Of a stretch of DNA of 64,000 bases, positions 1-7,555 are shown in pieces. The notes under the pieces were generated by a model. It was not told the origin of the DNA, searched no databases, and worked only from the letters and a program-made list of their open reading frames with translations. The DNA lies in assembly GCA_937891765.1 (NCBI GenBank), contig CALAGQ010000126.1, forward strand, positions 46,566 through 110,565, given 5' to 3'. The position numbers and the translations under genes are program-made. The stretch is from an uncultured Nitrospina sp. Lineage in GTDB: Bacteria; Nitrospinota; Nitrospinia; Nitrospinales; VA-1. Each line of letters opens with the position of its first letter. Position 1 is the stretch's first letter.

Positions 1-2193
1 ACAAATCCTATCATTGAGTTCTACCTCAACCGCTGCATCATGTGCGGATTATGTGTTCGCGCCTGTGATGAAACTCAGGGCGTTCAAGCTCTCGACTTTC
101 ATAAACGTGGCATGAGCGTTGGCATCGGCACCGCCAATGACGAGCCTCTCGACTGCGAATTCTGCGGACAATGCATCACGGTTTGCCCAACTGGTGCTTT
201 GATGGATATGACTTCATCAGCACGCGGCTTGGCCGCCATGTTCACCGAAACACACACCACCTGCAACTACTGCTCTTGGGGATGCACAATCAAACTCGAA
301 AGTAAAAAGGGTCAGGTTGTCCGCATTGAAGCGGATGAGGGTTACAACGTCGGCATCAACGAAGGCAATCTTTGCGCCAAAGGGCGTTTGGGACACGGCA
401 TCATTCACAACGACCAGCGTATTGAGTCCCCTCTCATCAATGTTGGCGGCGACTTTAAAGAAATCACTTGGGAAGAAGCCCTCGAAACCATTGCCGACCG
501 CATGCAGACCACGGTGAACCGCAGTGGCCCTGACAGCCTTGCCGGAATTGGCTCGGAAAAATTGACCAATGAAGAAAACTACCTTTTCCAAAAACTGTTC
601 CGCAGTCTGCTCGGCTCCAGCCAAGTCACAAATCTGGCAAATTTAAGAGCACCTTATCTGAACCAGTTCATGCTGAACTGTTTCGAGAACGGGATTGAGT
701 CGCAACCCATCACTAAATTGCAGGAAGCCGATGTGGTTCTCGTTTTCAATTCTGACCTGCCCTCTGAGTACCCTGTAGGTGGAAACTCGATTCGCTTCGG
801 AACGGTGTTCAGCAATACGGACTTGTTGATCGCCAATCCTAGAAAAGTAGTTTTTGAGAGCAATGCCAAAGTCGATGTGCGCATGACTTACAAGCACGGC
901 TCTGATCTGGCCGTTGCTTCGCGGTTGGCCCGCATCATCATCGACAATAAATTAGTCGATATCGGAAAGGCACAGTCTGCCATCCCCAACTACAGCGAAT
1001 GGGTGCAGTCTTTGGCCCCGTATACCGCTGAGGCAGTTCAGCAATGCGCCGGATTGCCGGATGACGTTCTCACCCGCGCGGCGGAAAGGTTTGCCCGAGA
1101 TGCAGACCGTTTTGTCATCATCGGGAACGACGTTCTTGACACCGGTCAAGGTGAAGAGACCCTCAACTCCCTGCTCAATCTTTGCACCCTGGTTCAGCAC
1201 GCCAGCACAGGTAGCGTGAGTGTTTATCCTCCGCGAGAACATTGTAACTCGCAGGGGGTTAATGACATGGGCTGTACGCCTGAGTTTTTACCGGGCTATC
1301 AATCGACTCAAGATGCTGCTGTTCTAAAAAAATTCGCCGATGAATGGGGCACCTGCTCTCTTAGCAGCACCAATCTGGCTGGAGACTTGTTGCAAAATTG
1401 CATAAGTGGCGCAGTGAAATTTCTTTATATTGCCGGGGAAGATCCTGTTCAGTCTTATTTCAAACCACAACTGGTTAAAGAGGCGTTGCGTACTGTGCCG
1501 TTTCTGGTTGTCACCGATGTTTTCATGACCGACACGGCGCGAATGGCAGACCTGATTCTTCCATCATCAACCTTCGCAGAAAAAGAAGGCAGCTATACCA
1601 ATATGTCGCGGCATGTTCAGCGGGTCGCGCCGGCCGTAATCCCTCAGGGAGTCTCTAAACCGGATTTCGATATATTGATCGAGCTGGCAGAGGCATTGGG
1701 AAAACCTTTCAAAAACACGGATACTGCCAGCGTGCAACAGGAAATCGCAAACGTCACGCCAGCTTACAAGGGAGTTTTTCCGGGAGGCAAGTCTGTTCAA
1801 TGGGCACCGGACTCCGCGAATGCAAAGGCCAAATTCCATATCAATAGCAGTTCAGGCGAACACAACGGCAAAGCAGAAGGTTTCACCCTGCAAACCAACA
1901 ACCACATGTTCCATATAGGAAGCTACACCCAACACTCCAAGGCATTGGTAGATATCGGACCCGAGTGTATTGCCGAGTTACACCCTGAGGACGCTAAGGA
2001 TTTGGGAATCACCACAGGTGATCAGATAATGGTTGAATCTTCCGCCGGGAAAATAGAGGTCAAAGTCAAGACCAGCAAGGTGACCAGCCGCGGAATGTTG
2101 TATATCCCAAAAAACTGGACGACTGTTCCTGTTAGCACGTTGCGAAACGGAGAAGAGGGTTTGATCAACGTTAAAATTTCTAAATCGAATTAA
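1..2193 (+). CDS. nuoG: NADH-quinone oxidoreductase subunit G-like, 5' end missing
   Basis: The reading frame is open from base 1, so the gene starts upstream of the window; 730 residues are visible. A CxxCxxCxxxC cluster (visible residues 12-22) and a second ferredoxin-type CxxCxxC cluster lie near residues 55-65. They are followed by the CxxC...C 4Fe-4S motif that opens molybdopterin oxidoreductases, a long molybdopterin-fold domain, and a C-terminal dinucleotide-binding domain. This is the layout of complex I subunit G and of the related formate dehydrogenase alpha subunits. nuoD follows after 36 bp, which favours NuoG: the iron-sulphur electron wire of the peripheral arm, carrying electrons from NADH towards quinone. 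A NAD-linked formate dehydrogenase alpha subunit is the main alternative, because the N-terminal 2Fe-2S region cannot be seen. Confidence 0.8.
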   Translation, partial: TNPIIEFYLNRCIMCGLCVRACDETQGVQALDFHKRGMSVGIGTANDEPLDCEFCGQCITVCPTGALMDMTSSARGLAAMFTETHTTCNYCSWGCTIKLESKKGQVVRIEADEGYNVGINEGNLCAKGRLGHGIIHNDQRIESPLINVGGDFKEITWEEALETIADRMQTTVNRSGPDSLAGIGSEKLTNEENYLFQKLFRSLLGSSQVTNLANLRAPYLNQFMLNCFENGIESQPITKLQEADVVLVFNSDLPSEYPVGGNSIRFGTVFSNTDLLIANPRKVVFESNAKVDVRMTYKHGSDLAVASRLARIIIDNKLVDIGKAQSAIPNYSEWVQSLAPYTAEAVQQCAGLPDDVLTRAAERFARDADRFVIIGNDVLDTGQGEETLNSLLNLCTLVQHASTGSVSVYPPREHCNSQGVNDMGCTPEFLPGYQSTQDAAVLKKFADEWGTCSLSSTNLAGDLLQNCISGAVKFLYIAGEDPVQSYFKPQLVKEALRTVPFLVVTDVFMTDTARMADLILPSSTFAEKEGSYTNMSRHVQRVAPAVIPQGVSKPDFDILIELAEALGKPFKNTDTASVQQEIANVTPAYKGVFPGGKSVQWAPDSANAKAKFHINSSSGEHNGKAEGFTLQTNNHMFHIGSYTQHSKALVDIGPECIAELHPEDAKDLGITTGDQIMVESSAGKIEVKVKTSKVTSRGMLYIPKNWTTVPVSTLRNGEEGLINVKISKSN

Positions 2194-2201
2194 CATTACT
2201 T

Positions 2202-2219
2202 TATCCCGGTTTCGGGATA
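2202..2219 (+). other. Perfect hairpin between nuoG and nuoD
   Basis: Seven-base inverted repeat (TATCCCG / CGGGATA) with a GTTT loop in the 36-bp gap between the two genes. No T-tract follows, so it is not a standard intrinsic terminator. An mRNA-processing or partial-attenuation role within the operon is inference. Confidence 0.45.
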
Positions 2220-2229
2220 CATAACCACT

Positions 2230-3420
2230 ATGGCAGACTTAAAAGAAAATTTACACACCGATCATATGGTCCTGAATATGGGCCCCTCGCATCCGGCCAC
2301 GCATGGGACGGTAAAGTTTCTCCTGACTCTCGATGGAGAAACGGTCGTCAACCTGGAAACCGAAATTGGTTACCTGCACCGCGGATTTGAAAAAATGTGC
2401 GAGAGCGTGACCTACTCGAACGTGTTTCCTTACACCGATCGGTTGAATTATTGCTCTGCCATTATGAACAATATTGGTTTTGCATTAGCGGTAGAAAAAC
2501 TCTGCGACATCGAAATAACCGAACGCTGTAAATACATCCGTGTGGTCACCAATGAGCTTGCGCGCATATCGGACCATTACACCAATATCGCCGCTGCGGC
2601 TCTGGAGCTGGGCGCATTGACCGCTTTTATTTATTTCGTGGAAGCCCGTGAAATCGTCTGGGATTTATTGGAAAAAGTTTGCGGTGCGCGTCTAACCTCA
2701 AACTATATCCGTATTGGTGGCCTGATGTGTGACTTGCCACCGGGATTCGATGAAGATCTTAAAGCCGCTTATCCCAAACTCGATTCACTTTTTGATGACG
2801 TAGACAGCCTGCTCACCAAAAATCGGATTTTTATCGACCGCATGGCAGACACCGGCGCTATCCCGGTAGAAAGCGCCATCTCCTGGGGATTCACCGGCCC
2901 TTGCCTGCGTGCCAGCGGCGTCAATTATGATGTCCGCAAAAACCATCCTTATCTTTGCTACGATAAAATTGATTTTGACATTCCTCTCGGCAAAACCGGC
3001 GACAATTTTGACCGCTACCTCGTCCGCATGGAAGAAATCAAACAAAGTTTCAGGATCATCAAACAGGCCATGAACGATATGCCTGAGGGCCCCATCAATG
3101 TTGCCAATCCCTATTTGCGAAACCCAGCCAAACCTGATGTCTATGCCCGGATGGAAGAAATGATCGCTCATTTCAAAATGGTCATTGATGGACTCAAACC
3201 TCCTGTTGGAGAAGTTTATTTTCCGACTGAAGCGGCAAATGGGGAGTTGGGTTTCTATCTCGTCAGTGATGGCTCGGGCAAGCCTTACAAGTGCCGGGTT
3301 CGCCCACCCTCTTTCACCCTGACCGCTGCGATGGGTGAGATGTGCAAGGGTGGAATGCTTTCCGACATCATCCCTACCTTCGACATGATCAACATGATCG
3401 GTGGGGAGTGCGACCGCTAG
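2230..3420 (+). CDS. nuoD: NADH-quinone oxidoreductase subunit D (49 kDa)
   Basis: 396 residues, full length for NuoD. The N-terminal part contains MGPSHPATHG and EIGYLHRGFEK, and the C-terminal end has the DIIPTFDMINMIGGECDR tail typical of the 49-kDa subunit. The protein forms the quinone-reduction chamber of complex I together with NuoB and NuoH, at the base of the peripheral arm on the cytoplasmic side of the inner membrane. It is co-directional with nuoG and probably in the same transcript. No further nuo genes follow, so the rest of complex I must lie upstream of the window or elsewhere. Confidence 0.96.
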   Translation: MADLKENLHTDHMVLNMGPSHPATHGTVKFLLTLDGETVVNLETEIGYLHRGFEKMCESVTYSNVFPYTDRLNYCSAIMNNIGFALAVEKLCDIEITERCKYIRVVTNELARISDHYTNIAAAALELGALTAFIYFVEAREIVWDLLEKVCGARLTSNYIRIGGLMCDLPPGFDEDLKAAYPKLDSLFDDVDSLLTKNRIFIDRMADTGAIPVESAISWGFTGPCLRASGVNYDVRKNHPYLCYDKIDFDIPLGKTGDNFDRYLVRMEEIKQSFRIIKQAMNDMPEGPINVANPYLRNPAKPDVYARMEEMIAHFKMVIDGLKPPVGEVYFPTEAANGELGFYLVSDGSGKPYKCRVRPPSFTLTAAMGEMCKGGMLSDIIPTFDMINMIGGECDR

Positions 3421-3485
3421 CAATAATCCCAACCAGTCTTAACCCACCACTTTTCAAATTCCTCAGCACATTATCAATTCATTGA

Positions 3486-3515
3486 CCCCCTACTTGTGTC
3501 ATGATTTCAGGGGGC
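3486..3515. other. GC-rich hairpin between converging genes
   Basis: CCCCCT (3486-3491) can pair with AGGGGG (3510-3515) across an 18-base loop, between the end of nuoD and the end of the minus-strand gene at 3532. There is no T-run. It may be a weak transcription or mRNA 3' end signal. Confidence 0.3.
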
Positions 3516-3531
3516 CTTGCTGGTTTGACGT

Positions 3532-4053
3532 TTACGCCCCCTTCTTTAAGATAATGCTATTTTGATTCCATCTGGCCCTAGGCCCTGCATCCCCAAAAAA
3601 AATCTTAGGCAGTCCATCATCCTCGATAGCAATATAATAGCCGTTGAAACTATCATGGGAGTTTTCGTACGTATAAGTCTCATCACCCTTAGACTCGACA
3701 TGCCAATTCGCCCCAGGCACTAATGACTGACGAGCCACAAGCCGGAGATATTCATCAGATGTCACACTATCCTCTATATCTAAATAATAATTATGATATT
3801 TCCCTGAACATACATATTGAAAGGCGGTCGTCTCCTCAGGTTGAGGGACAGGCAACCAACAGAAACTTTTCGCATCATTTTGTCCCTGGATTACATATCC
3901 GGTTTTGTTATTGACAACTAAATATTTACCGTTTACTTTGTTGCTGATTTCAATAGTGCCGACAGGTACTTCAGTATCAATATTATTTATAAATACCGCT
4001 GTGCCCCCCACAAGAATGCTAATGGTTATAAGAATCAGTAATTTTCTATTCAT
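3532..4053 (-). CDS. Exported protein, possibly beta-trefoil (ricin/fascin-like)
   Basis: 173 residues with no confident family match. An N-terminal hydrophobic stretch (about residues 4-23) looks like a signal peptide or signal anchor. The remainder shows three loosely similar segments, each with a Tyr-rich GKYLVV / NYYLDIED / GYYIAIED type strand and ending near a Trp (SFCWLP, ANWHVE, ARWNQN). That pattern resembles beta-trefoil lectin-like folds. The gene stands alone and converges on nuoD. Its codons are visibly more AT-rich than those of the nuo genes, so it may be acquired. The fold is inferred from spacing only and no ligand can be proposed. Confidence 0.6.
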   Translation of the reverse strand: MNRKLLILITISILVGGTAVFINNIDTEVPVGTIEISNKVNGKYLVVNNKTGYVIQGQNDAKSFCWLPVPQPEETTAFQYVCSGKYHNYYLDIEDSVTSDEYLRLVARQSLVPGANWHVESKGDETYTYENSHDSFNGYYIAIEDDGLPKIFFGDAGPRARWNQNSIILKKGA

Positions 4054-4145
4054 TTCACCCCCTAACTAAATTTTATTGAAACTAAAAGTTATCGCCATAG
4101 TATACCTAGTAGCCATATCTGCAAGGTTTTCTCTGTCGGAATAAG

Positions 4146-4162
4146 AAGTCAAAACTTGACTT
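4146..4162. promoter_or_regulatory. Short palindrome in divergent intergenic region
   Basis: AAGTCAA (4146-4152) and TTGACTT (4156-4162) form a perfect inverted repeat with a 3-bp centre. It sits in the 244-bp region between the divergent genes at 4053 (minus) and 4298 (plus), so it could be an operator. No regulator is identified. Confidence 0.25.
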
Positions 4163-4297
4163 TTAGACTAAAGGTGTTAAAAAACAAAGCGGAAGACTAA
4201 GCGTTCCTTCTATTATCGACAAAGAGTGCTACCGTTAAAACGGGATCTCACTACTACATCTTTCTTGCCTCTCTGCTCTTCAATGTAAATTCCCGTT

Positions 4298-5287
4298 ATG
4301 TCTAAATTCCTAAAGCTGGCTCTTCTCATTGTGGGTTGCCTGTTCTTAGCTTGGTCTATCAACGCTGTCGATCTAGCAAGCGTGTTCGAGCTTCTTAAAA
4401 AAATCGGCAGTGGTTTTCTTATTATCCTGTTGATCTACACAGGCGTCACATGGTTGGATACGCTTTCCTGGAAATACAATTTTCGCCCGGACGAGACCCT
4501 CCACTTCACAGACTGGGGTTTATGGAGGGTCCGGCAGATCGGCGAAGCGTATAACATCATCACTCCACTCGGAACACTGGGAGGAGAACCGCTCAAGGCT
4601 CAACTTTTGAAGGACTATCATGGGCTCAGCTTAAAGCAAGGGCTCTCTTCCCTTGTCATTGCGAAAACCACTTTTTTAGCCGGATTGATCCTGTTCTTCA
4701 TTCCAGGGATTGCCATGATCTTGATGTCGCCCAAGGTTTCAGACGAATTTAAGGTCATCAGTCTTGTGGGGATGGGAATATTTTCTACCAGTATTTTTCT
4801 GTTTTTTGTCTTTCAAATAACCGGATCTTTGGGGAAAATTTGCGTATGGTTTGGTGAAAAAACCAACAATTCGAAGTTGCTGAGCTTTCTAAAAAAGCTT
4901 GAGCATATTGATGGACTATTCTCAGGTTTTTATAAAAGATATCCAGCGCGAGTGATTAAGGCTGTTCTTTTGGCTTTATTGGGCTGGATGCTGGGACTTG
5001 TGGAACTATACGTAATTCTTTATTTCCTCGGTTTTCCCGTCAGTTTTTATGAACTGTGGATAATAGAAGCACTGGGCCAGCTAGTAAAAGTCGGTAGTTT
5101 TCTAATCCCATTGAGATTAGGAGCTCAGGAAGGAGGTTTGATTTTGATATTCGCTGCTTTGGGCTATCCGGCAAATCTGGGTCTGGCCGTGTCGCTTATA
5201 GCCAGAATAAAGGAACTGGCCTGGGTAGGACTGGGGCTGGCCCTGGGGGCCACCAAGCTCAGCCAGCGAACCGCCGGGGGCAAATAG
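4298..5287 (+). CDS. Flippase-like integral membrane protein (UPF0104/LPG synthase TM family)
   Basis: 329 residues with about eight hydrophobic segments. Family features include TPLGTLGGEPLKAQLL near residue 88 and a C-terminal LRLGAQEGG segment followed by a long hydrophobic run. This is the membrane part shared by the YbhN / lysylphosphatidylglycerol-synthase TM / HpnL families, which act on lipids or lipid-linked intermediates in the inner membrane; the substrate cannot be told from sequence. It is monocistronic as far as can be seen. Its last codons (...TAGGK) lie in the edge of repeat copy 1 (5271-5370), which also supplies the stop. Confidence 0.8.
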   Translation: MSKFLKLALLIVGCLFLAWSINAVDLASVFELLKKIGSGFLIILLIYTGVTWLDTLSWKYNFRPDETLHFTDWGLWRVRQIGEAYNIITPLGTLGGEPLKAQLLKDYHGLSLKQGLSSLVIAKTTFLAGLILFFIPGIAMILMSPKVSDEFKVISLVGMGIFSTSIFLFFVFQITGSLGKICVWFGEKTNNSKLLSFLKKLEHIDGLFSGFYKRYPARVIKAVLLALLGWMLGLVELYVILYFLGFPVSFYELWIIEALGQLVKVGSFLIPLRLGAQEGGLILIFAALGYPANLGLAVSLIARIKELAWVGLGLALGATKLSQRTAGGK

Positions 5288-5370
5288 TAATAACTTTTTA
5301 TGACTAGCAAGATTGTCGATAATTTGACGGGTTCTTGCCTCATTCCCACCGGGCGAAGCCCGGTTAGAAG
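5271..5370 (+). repeat. Dispersed palindromic repeat, copy 1
   Basis: Copy of a roughly 100-bp repeat also seen at 9949, 19096, 21178 and 46315. From 5300 to 5370 it aligns with the reverse complement of the 21178 copy, including ATTCCCACCGGGCG. It ends in a perfect hairpin, CCGGGC-GAA-GCCCGG (5349-5363). It fills the gap between the converging flippase gene (ends 5287) and tatA (ends 5364), overlapping both gene ends. Copy boundaries are approximate. Confidence 0.6.
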
Positions 5371-5816
5371 GTGTCTCTGCTAACGCCTCGGTCACGCCCT
5401 CTGCCACCGGGAGTGCGGCCCAGAGATGAGGTGAAGACATCGTCCTGCTGAACCAGACCGTCATGCTTGGTCCGAATGGTTCCAATGCGGTTTTCTTTGA
5501 TTTCCAAGGCCGCTTCGTCAATCAGGTCTTTTTCTTTTTTAGCAGCTTTCTTTTTCTCTTTATCAGCTTCTGGTGTCACTTTGTTAGCCTCGGTGCCTTC
5601 GCTGGCCCCTTCTGCGGCCACCGGTGTTTCGCCAGCCTCGGCCTCAGTAGCAGTGCCTGATTCCAATTCTTCGGCTTCGGCTTCTTTCATGGAAGTTTTA
5701 AAGTTTTTAATACTCCGTCCAAAAGCCGATCCAATCTCTGGGAGCTTTCCAGCCCCAAAAATGATCATGATAATGACCAAGATTACCATTAACTCTGGAA
5801 AACCTATTCCCATCAT
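5364..5816 (-). CDS. tatA: Sec-independent translocase TatA/TatB-type protein
   Basis: 150 residues from the ATG at 5816, chosen because AAGGAG lies nine bases upstream; an upstream in-frame extension has no such signal. The first 22 residues form one hydrophobic helix. The TatA hinge [21 protein letters not shown] follows, then a long Glu/Ala-rich and Lys-rich tail. TatA forms the pore that lets folded proteins cross the inner membrane; TatB is the alternative. At 150 residues it is longer than a typical TatA (60-100). The last 35 residues are Gly/Arg-rich ([10 protein letters not shown]) and unlike the acidic part, and the stop codon lies in repeat copy 1. No tatC is present in the window. 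Confidence 0.88.
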   Translation of the reverse strand: MMGIGFPELMVILVIIMIIFGAGKLPEIGSAFGRSIKNFKTSMKEAEAEELESGTATEAEAGETPVAAEGASEGTEANKVTPEADKEKKKAAKKEKDLIDEAALEIKENRIGTIRTKHDGLVQQDDVFTSSLGRTPGGRGRDRGVSRDTF

Positions 5817-5950
5817 AAGCTTTGTCTCCTTTTGGCTGATCTGATTGGGTGCCAGTTTAGCAAAATAACAGCTGAATTGACAGGAATTTAGCACCACTGT
5901 GCTGACCCTGCATCTTACCGAGTATCCACCTGCAAAAACCCACGCTAAAT

Positions 5951-5991
5951 GAAAAAATAAAACGGGAACCCGTAGAGCCCACGGGTTCCCG
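5951..5991 (-). terminator. Rho-independent terminator of the TPR gene
   Basis: An 11-bp perfect stem (CGGGAACCCGT, 5963-5973, with ACGGGTTCCCG, 5981-5991) and a 7-base loop. Read on the minus strand it is followed by a T-rich run, giving a classic intrinsic terminator just after the gene ending at 6010. Confidence 0.85.
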
Positions 5992-6009
5992 CATCGAAAC
6001 TACACAGTT

Positions 6010-6369
6010 CTAGTGTCCCAAATGTCCGTTTAAAATGGGCGATTCTAAAATCGCTTTATTTCCCGTGGCGAGCTCTTTGGCTTTCTTGAAGTGCATGGTA
6101 GCTGCACCATGGTCCCCAAGTTTGTCCAAAGCCACCGCTTCATTAAAATGTATTTCTGCTATTGAACTATCTTCTGCACCGGCTTCTTTGAAATGTTTTA
6201 AGGCTTCGTCAGCATGCCCCATCCCCCAATGCTTGATCCCTGCTTTGTTATGCATATCCGCGCCGGGATTAGATCCTGCCGGAAGTTCCATAGGCCCTTC
6301 GGCAGCAATAGCTGTGAGAGGCATAGAAATCAGAAACAAGGCAAATACAACTGAAAATATGGTTCGCAT
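6010..6369 (-). CDS. Small periplasmic TPR protein
   Basis: 119 residues. Residues 1-22 form a signal peptide ending ...AIAA. The mature part has two tetratricopeptide-like helical pairs (HWGMGHADEALKHFKEAG and HFNEAVALDKLGDHGAATMHFKKA), each about 34 residues, and a His/Met-bearing C-terminus. TPR units mediate protein-protein contacts; the partner is unknown. It is followed directly by a strong terminator, so it is probably transcribed alone. Confidence 0.8.
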   Translation of the reverse strand: MRTIFSVVFALFLISMPLTAIAAEGPMELPAGSNPGADMHNKAGIKHWGMGHADEALKHFKEAGAEDSSIAEIHFNEAVALDKLGDHGAATMHFKKAKELATGNKAILESPILNGHLGH

Positions 6370-6548
6370 ATCAAAACTCCCTAAATGTTAAGTTTCCAAT
6401 CACCTCAAAAATACTAATTCAGGTAACATATAATTTAGCATAATTATCAATCTAATTTATTATATTTGACCCGCCACGGCAATAATTTTATGATAAGCTG
6501 TTTTTAGCAAAGTATTGTATTTAATGATTTTTTCCGCCTGAATTTTTT

Positions 6549-7043
6549 ATGCCTGAAGAACAAATTATTGATCTAGACAAGCTCATTTCCGATAAGACCG
6601 TAAGAGGCGTTGCCGATGTCAGGCTTGAACTGGAAAATAAAAAGCTGGGCGATGAGGAGATAATTCGTCTGGCAGAAATGGAAATTCTGTCCGAAGTGAC
6701 CCATCTAGAGCTTGGTGAAAATAATATCAGCGACAAAGGTTTAGCAGTGCTTTGCCAATCCCCACGCACACAAAACCTGAAATCCTTAAATTTAAAATCC
6801 AATAAGATAACGGAAACAGGGGCACAGTCCTTGGCCCAGGCCACCAACTTACCCAAACTGGAACAGTTAATTTTGAAATTCAACCGCATAGGGGAACAGG
6901 GAGCACAATATCTAGCGCAATCGGAAACCCTTGTAAACCTGACCACATTAGACCTTTTTCGCAACCATATTGGAGAGGCAGGGGCCAAGGCGATCAAGTC
7001 CTCAAAAAATTTTAGGGGAGTGAGCCGTCTCAGGCTCGACTGA
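6549..7043 (+). CDS. Leucine-rich repeat protein (ribonuclease-inhibitor type)
   Basis: 164 residues. About four 28-residue repeats run from residue 45 to the end, each of the form L..L.L..N.I...G...L (for example LKSLNLKSNKITETGAQSLA), matching RNI-type LRRs. There is no signal peptide, so it is probably cytoplasmic. The protein stops just after starting a fifth repeat (VSRLRLD), so it has no capping domain. The next gene (DUF5069) begins 8 bp later and is likely co-transcribed. No binding partner can be named. Confidence 0.8.
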   Translation: MPEEQIIDLDKLISDKTVRGVADVRLELENKKLGDEEIIRLAEMEILSEVTHLELGENNISDKGLAVLCQSPRTQNLKSLNLKSNKITETGAQSLAQATNLPKLEQLILKFNRIGEQGAQYLAQSETLVNLTTLDLFRNHIGEAGAKAIKSSKNFRGVSRLRLD

Positions 7044-7051
7044 ACTATAAA

Positions 7052-7474
7052 ATGGATTTATCCAGAGCTTATCCACGCAGTCCTAAAGAAAGAATGGCCG
7101 GTTTGGTGCAATTAGCACGAATGATCGATAAAGCCCGGGCCTTTAAAGAAAACCAGCTGTCGGACTATATCTACCCCTGCCCGCTCGACAAAATTATCCT
7201 GAGTTTCCTGCGTATTGATTCCGACGTATTCGCCATGAAGGCCATGGACTGTGGAGATGATGAAATCAGCGCATGGTCCGAGGAAATGCTTAAAGACAAA
7301 AAATCCGCAGAGCTCGTTTTCATTAATGATCAGATTCTTGAACGAAGGCCTGACTCAGAGGATCGACTGAAATATTTTTATGAAACCCGTGACAAGATTG
7401 ATCCCTCGAGAACAGACGTTAACACCTGGGTCGACCTTCTGGATCTGGAAGAAGGCCGCTTGCCACCAAAATAA
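7052..7474 (+). CDS. DUF5069 family protein
   Basis: 140 residues. The N-terminal block RSPKERMAGLVQLARMIDKARA is the hallmark of DUF5069, a family of small soluble proteins of unknown function. A conserved Tyr-x-x-Pro-Cys-Pro-Leu segment and a central acidic region follow. No signal peptide or membrane helix. It sits 8 bp downstream of the LRR gene. Confidence 0.8.
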   Translation: MDLSRAYPRSPKERMAGLVQLARMIDKARAFKENQLSDYIYPCPLDKIILSFLRIDSDVFAMKAMDCGDDEISAWSEEMLKDKKSAELVFINDQILERRPDSEDRLKYFYETRDKIDPSRTDVNTWVDLLDLEEGRLPPK

Positions 7475-7555
7475 TTTTCCCAGACATTTTTCGCTCATGT
7501 AGCGACTGCTCGTTTTTACCAGCCTTTTCCCCGCTTGACGTTATAACAATTGGCC

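Noticed and set aside
2785..3432. Long open frame antisense to nuoD
   Set aside because: It lies wholly within a strongly conserved gene and its translation resembles no protein; it is a shadow frame.
3486..3515. Hairpin after nuoD as a repeat copy
   Set aside because: The stem is GC-rich and well placed, but the conserved middle block is missing.
4212..4236. GACAAAGAGT segment as another repeat copy
   Set aside because: Only about ten bases match the repeat core and no hairpin units flank it.
7511..7530. Short similarity GTTTTTACCAGCCTTTTCC to bases near 56008
   Set aside because: About 18 bases only, with no flanking similarity and no hairpin; not enough to call a repeat.
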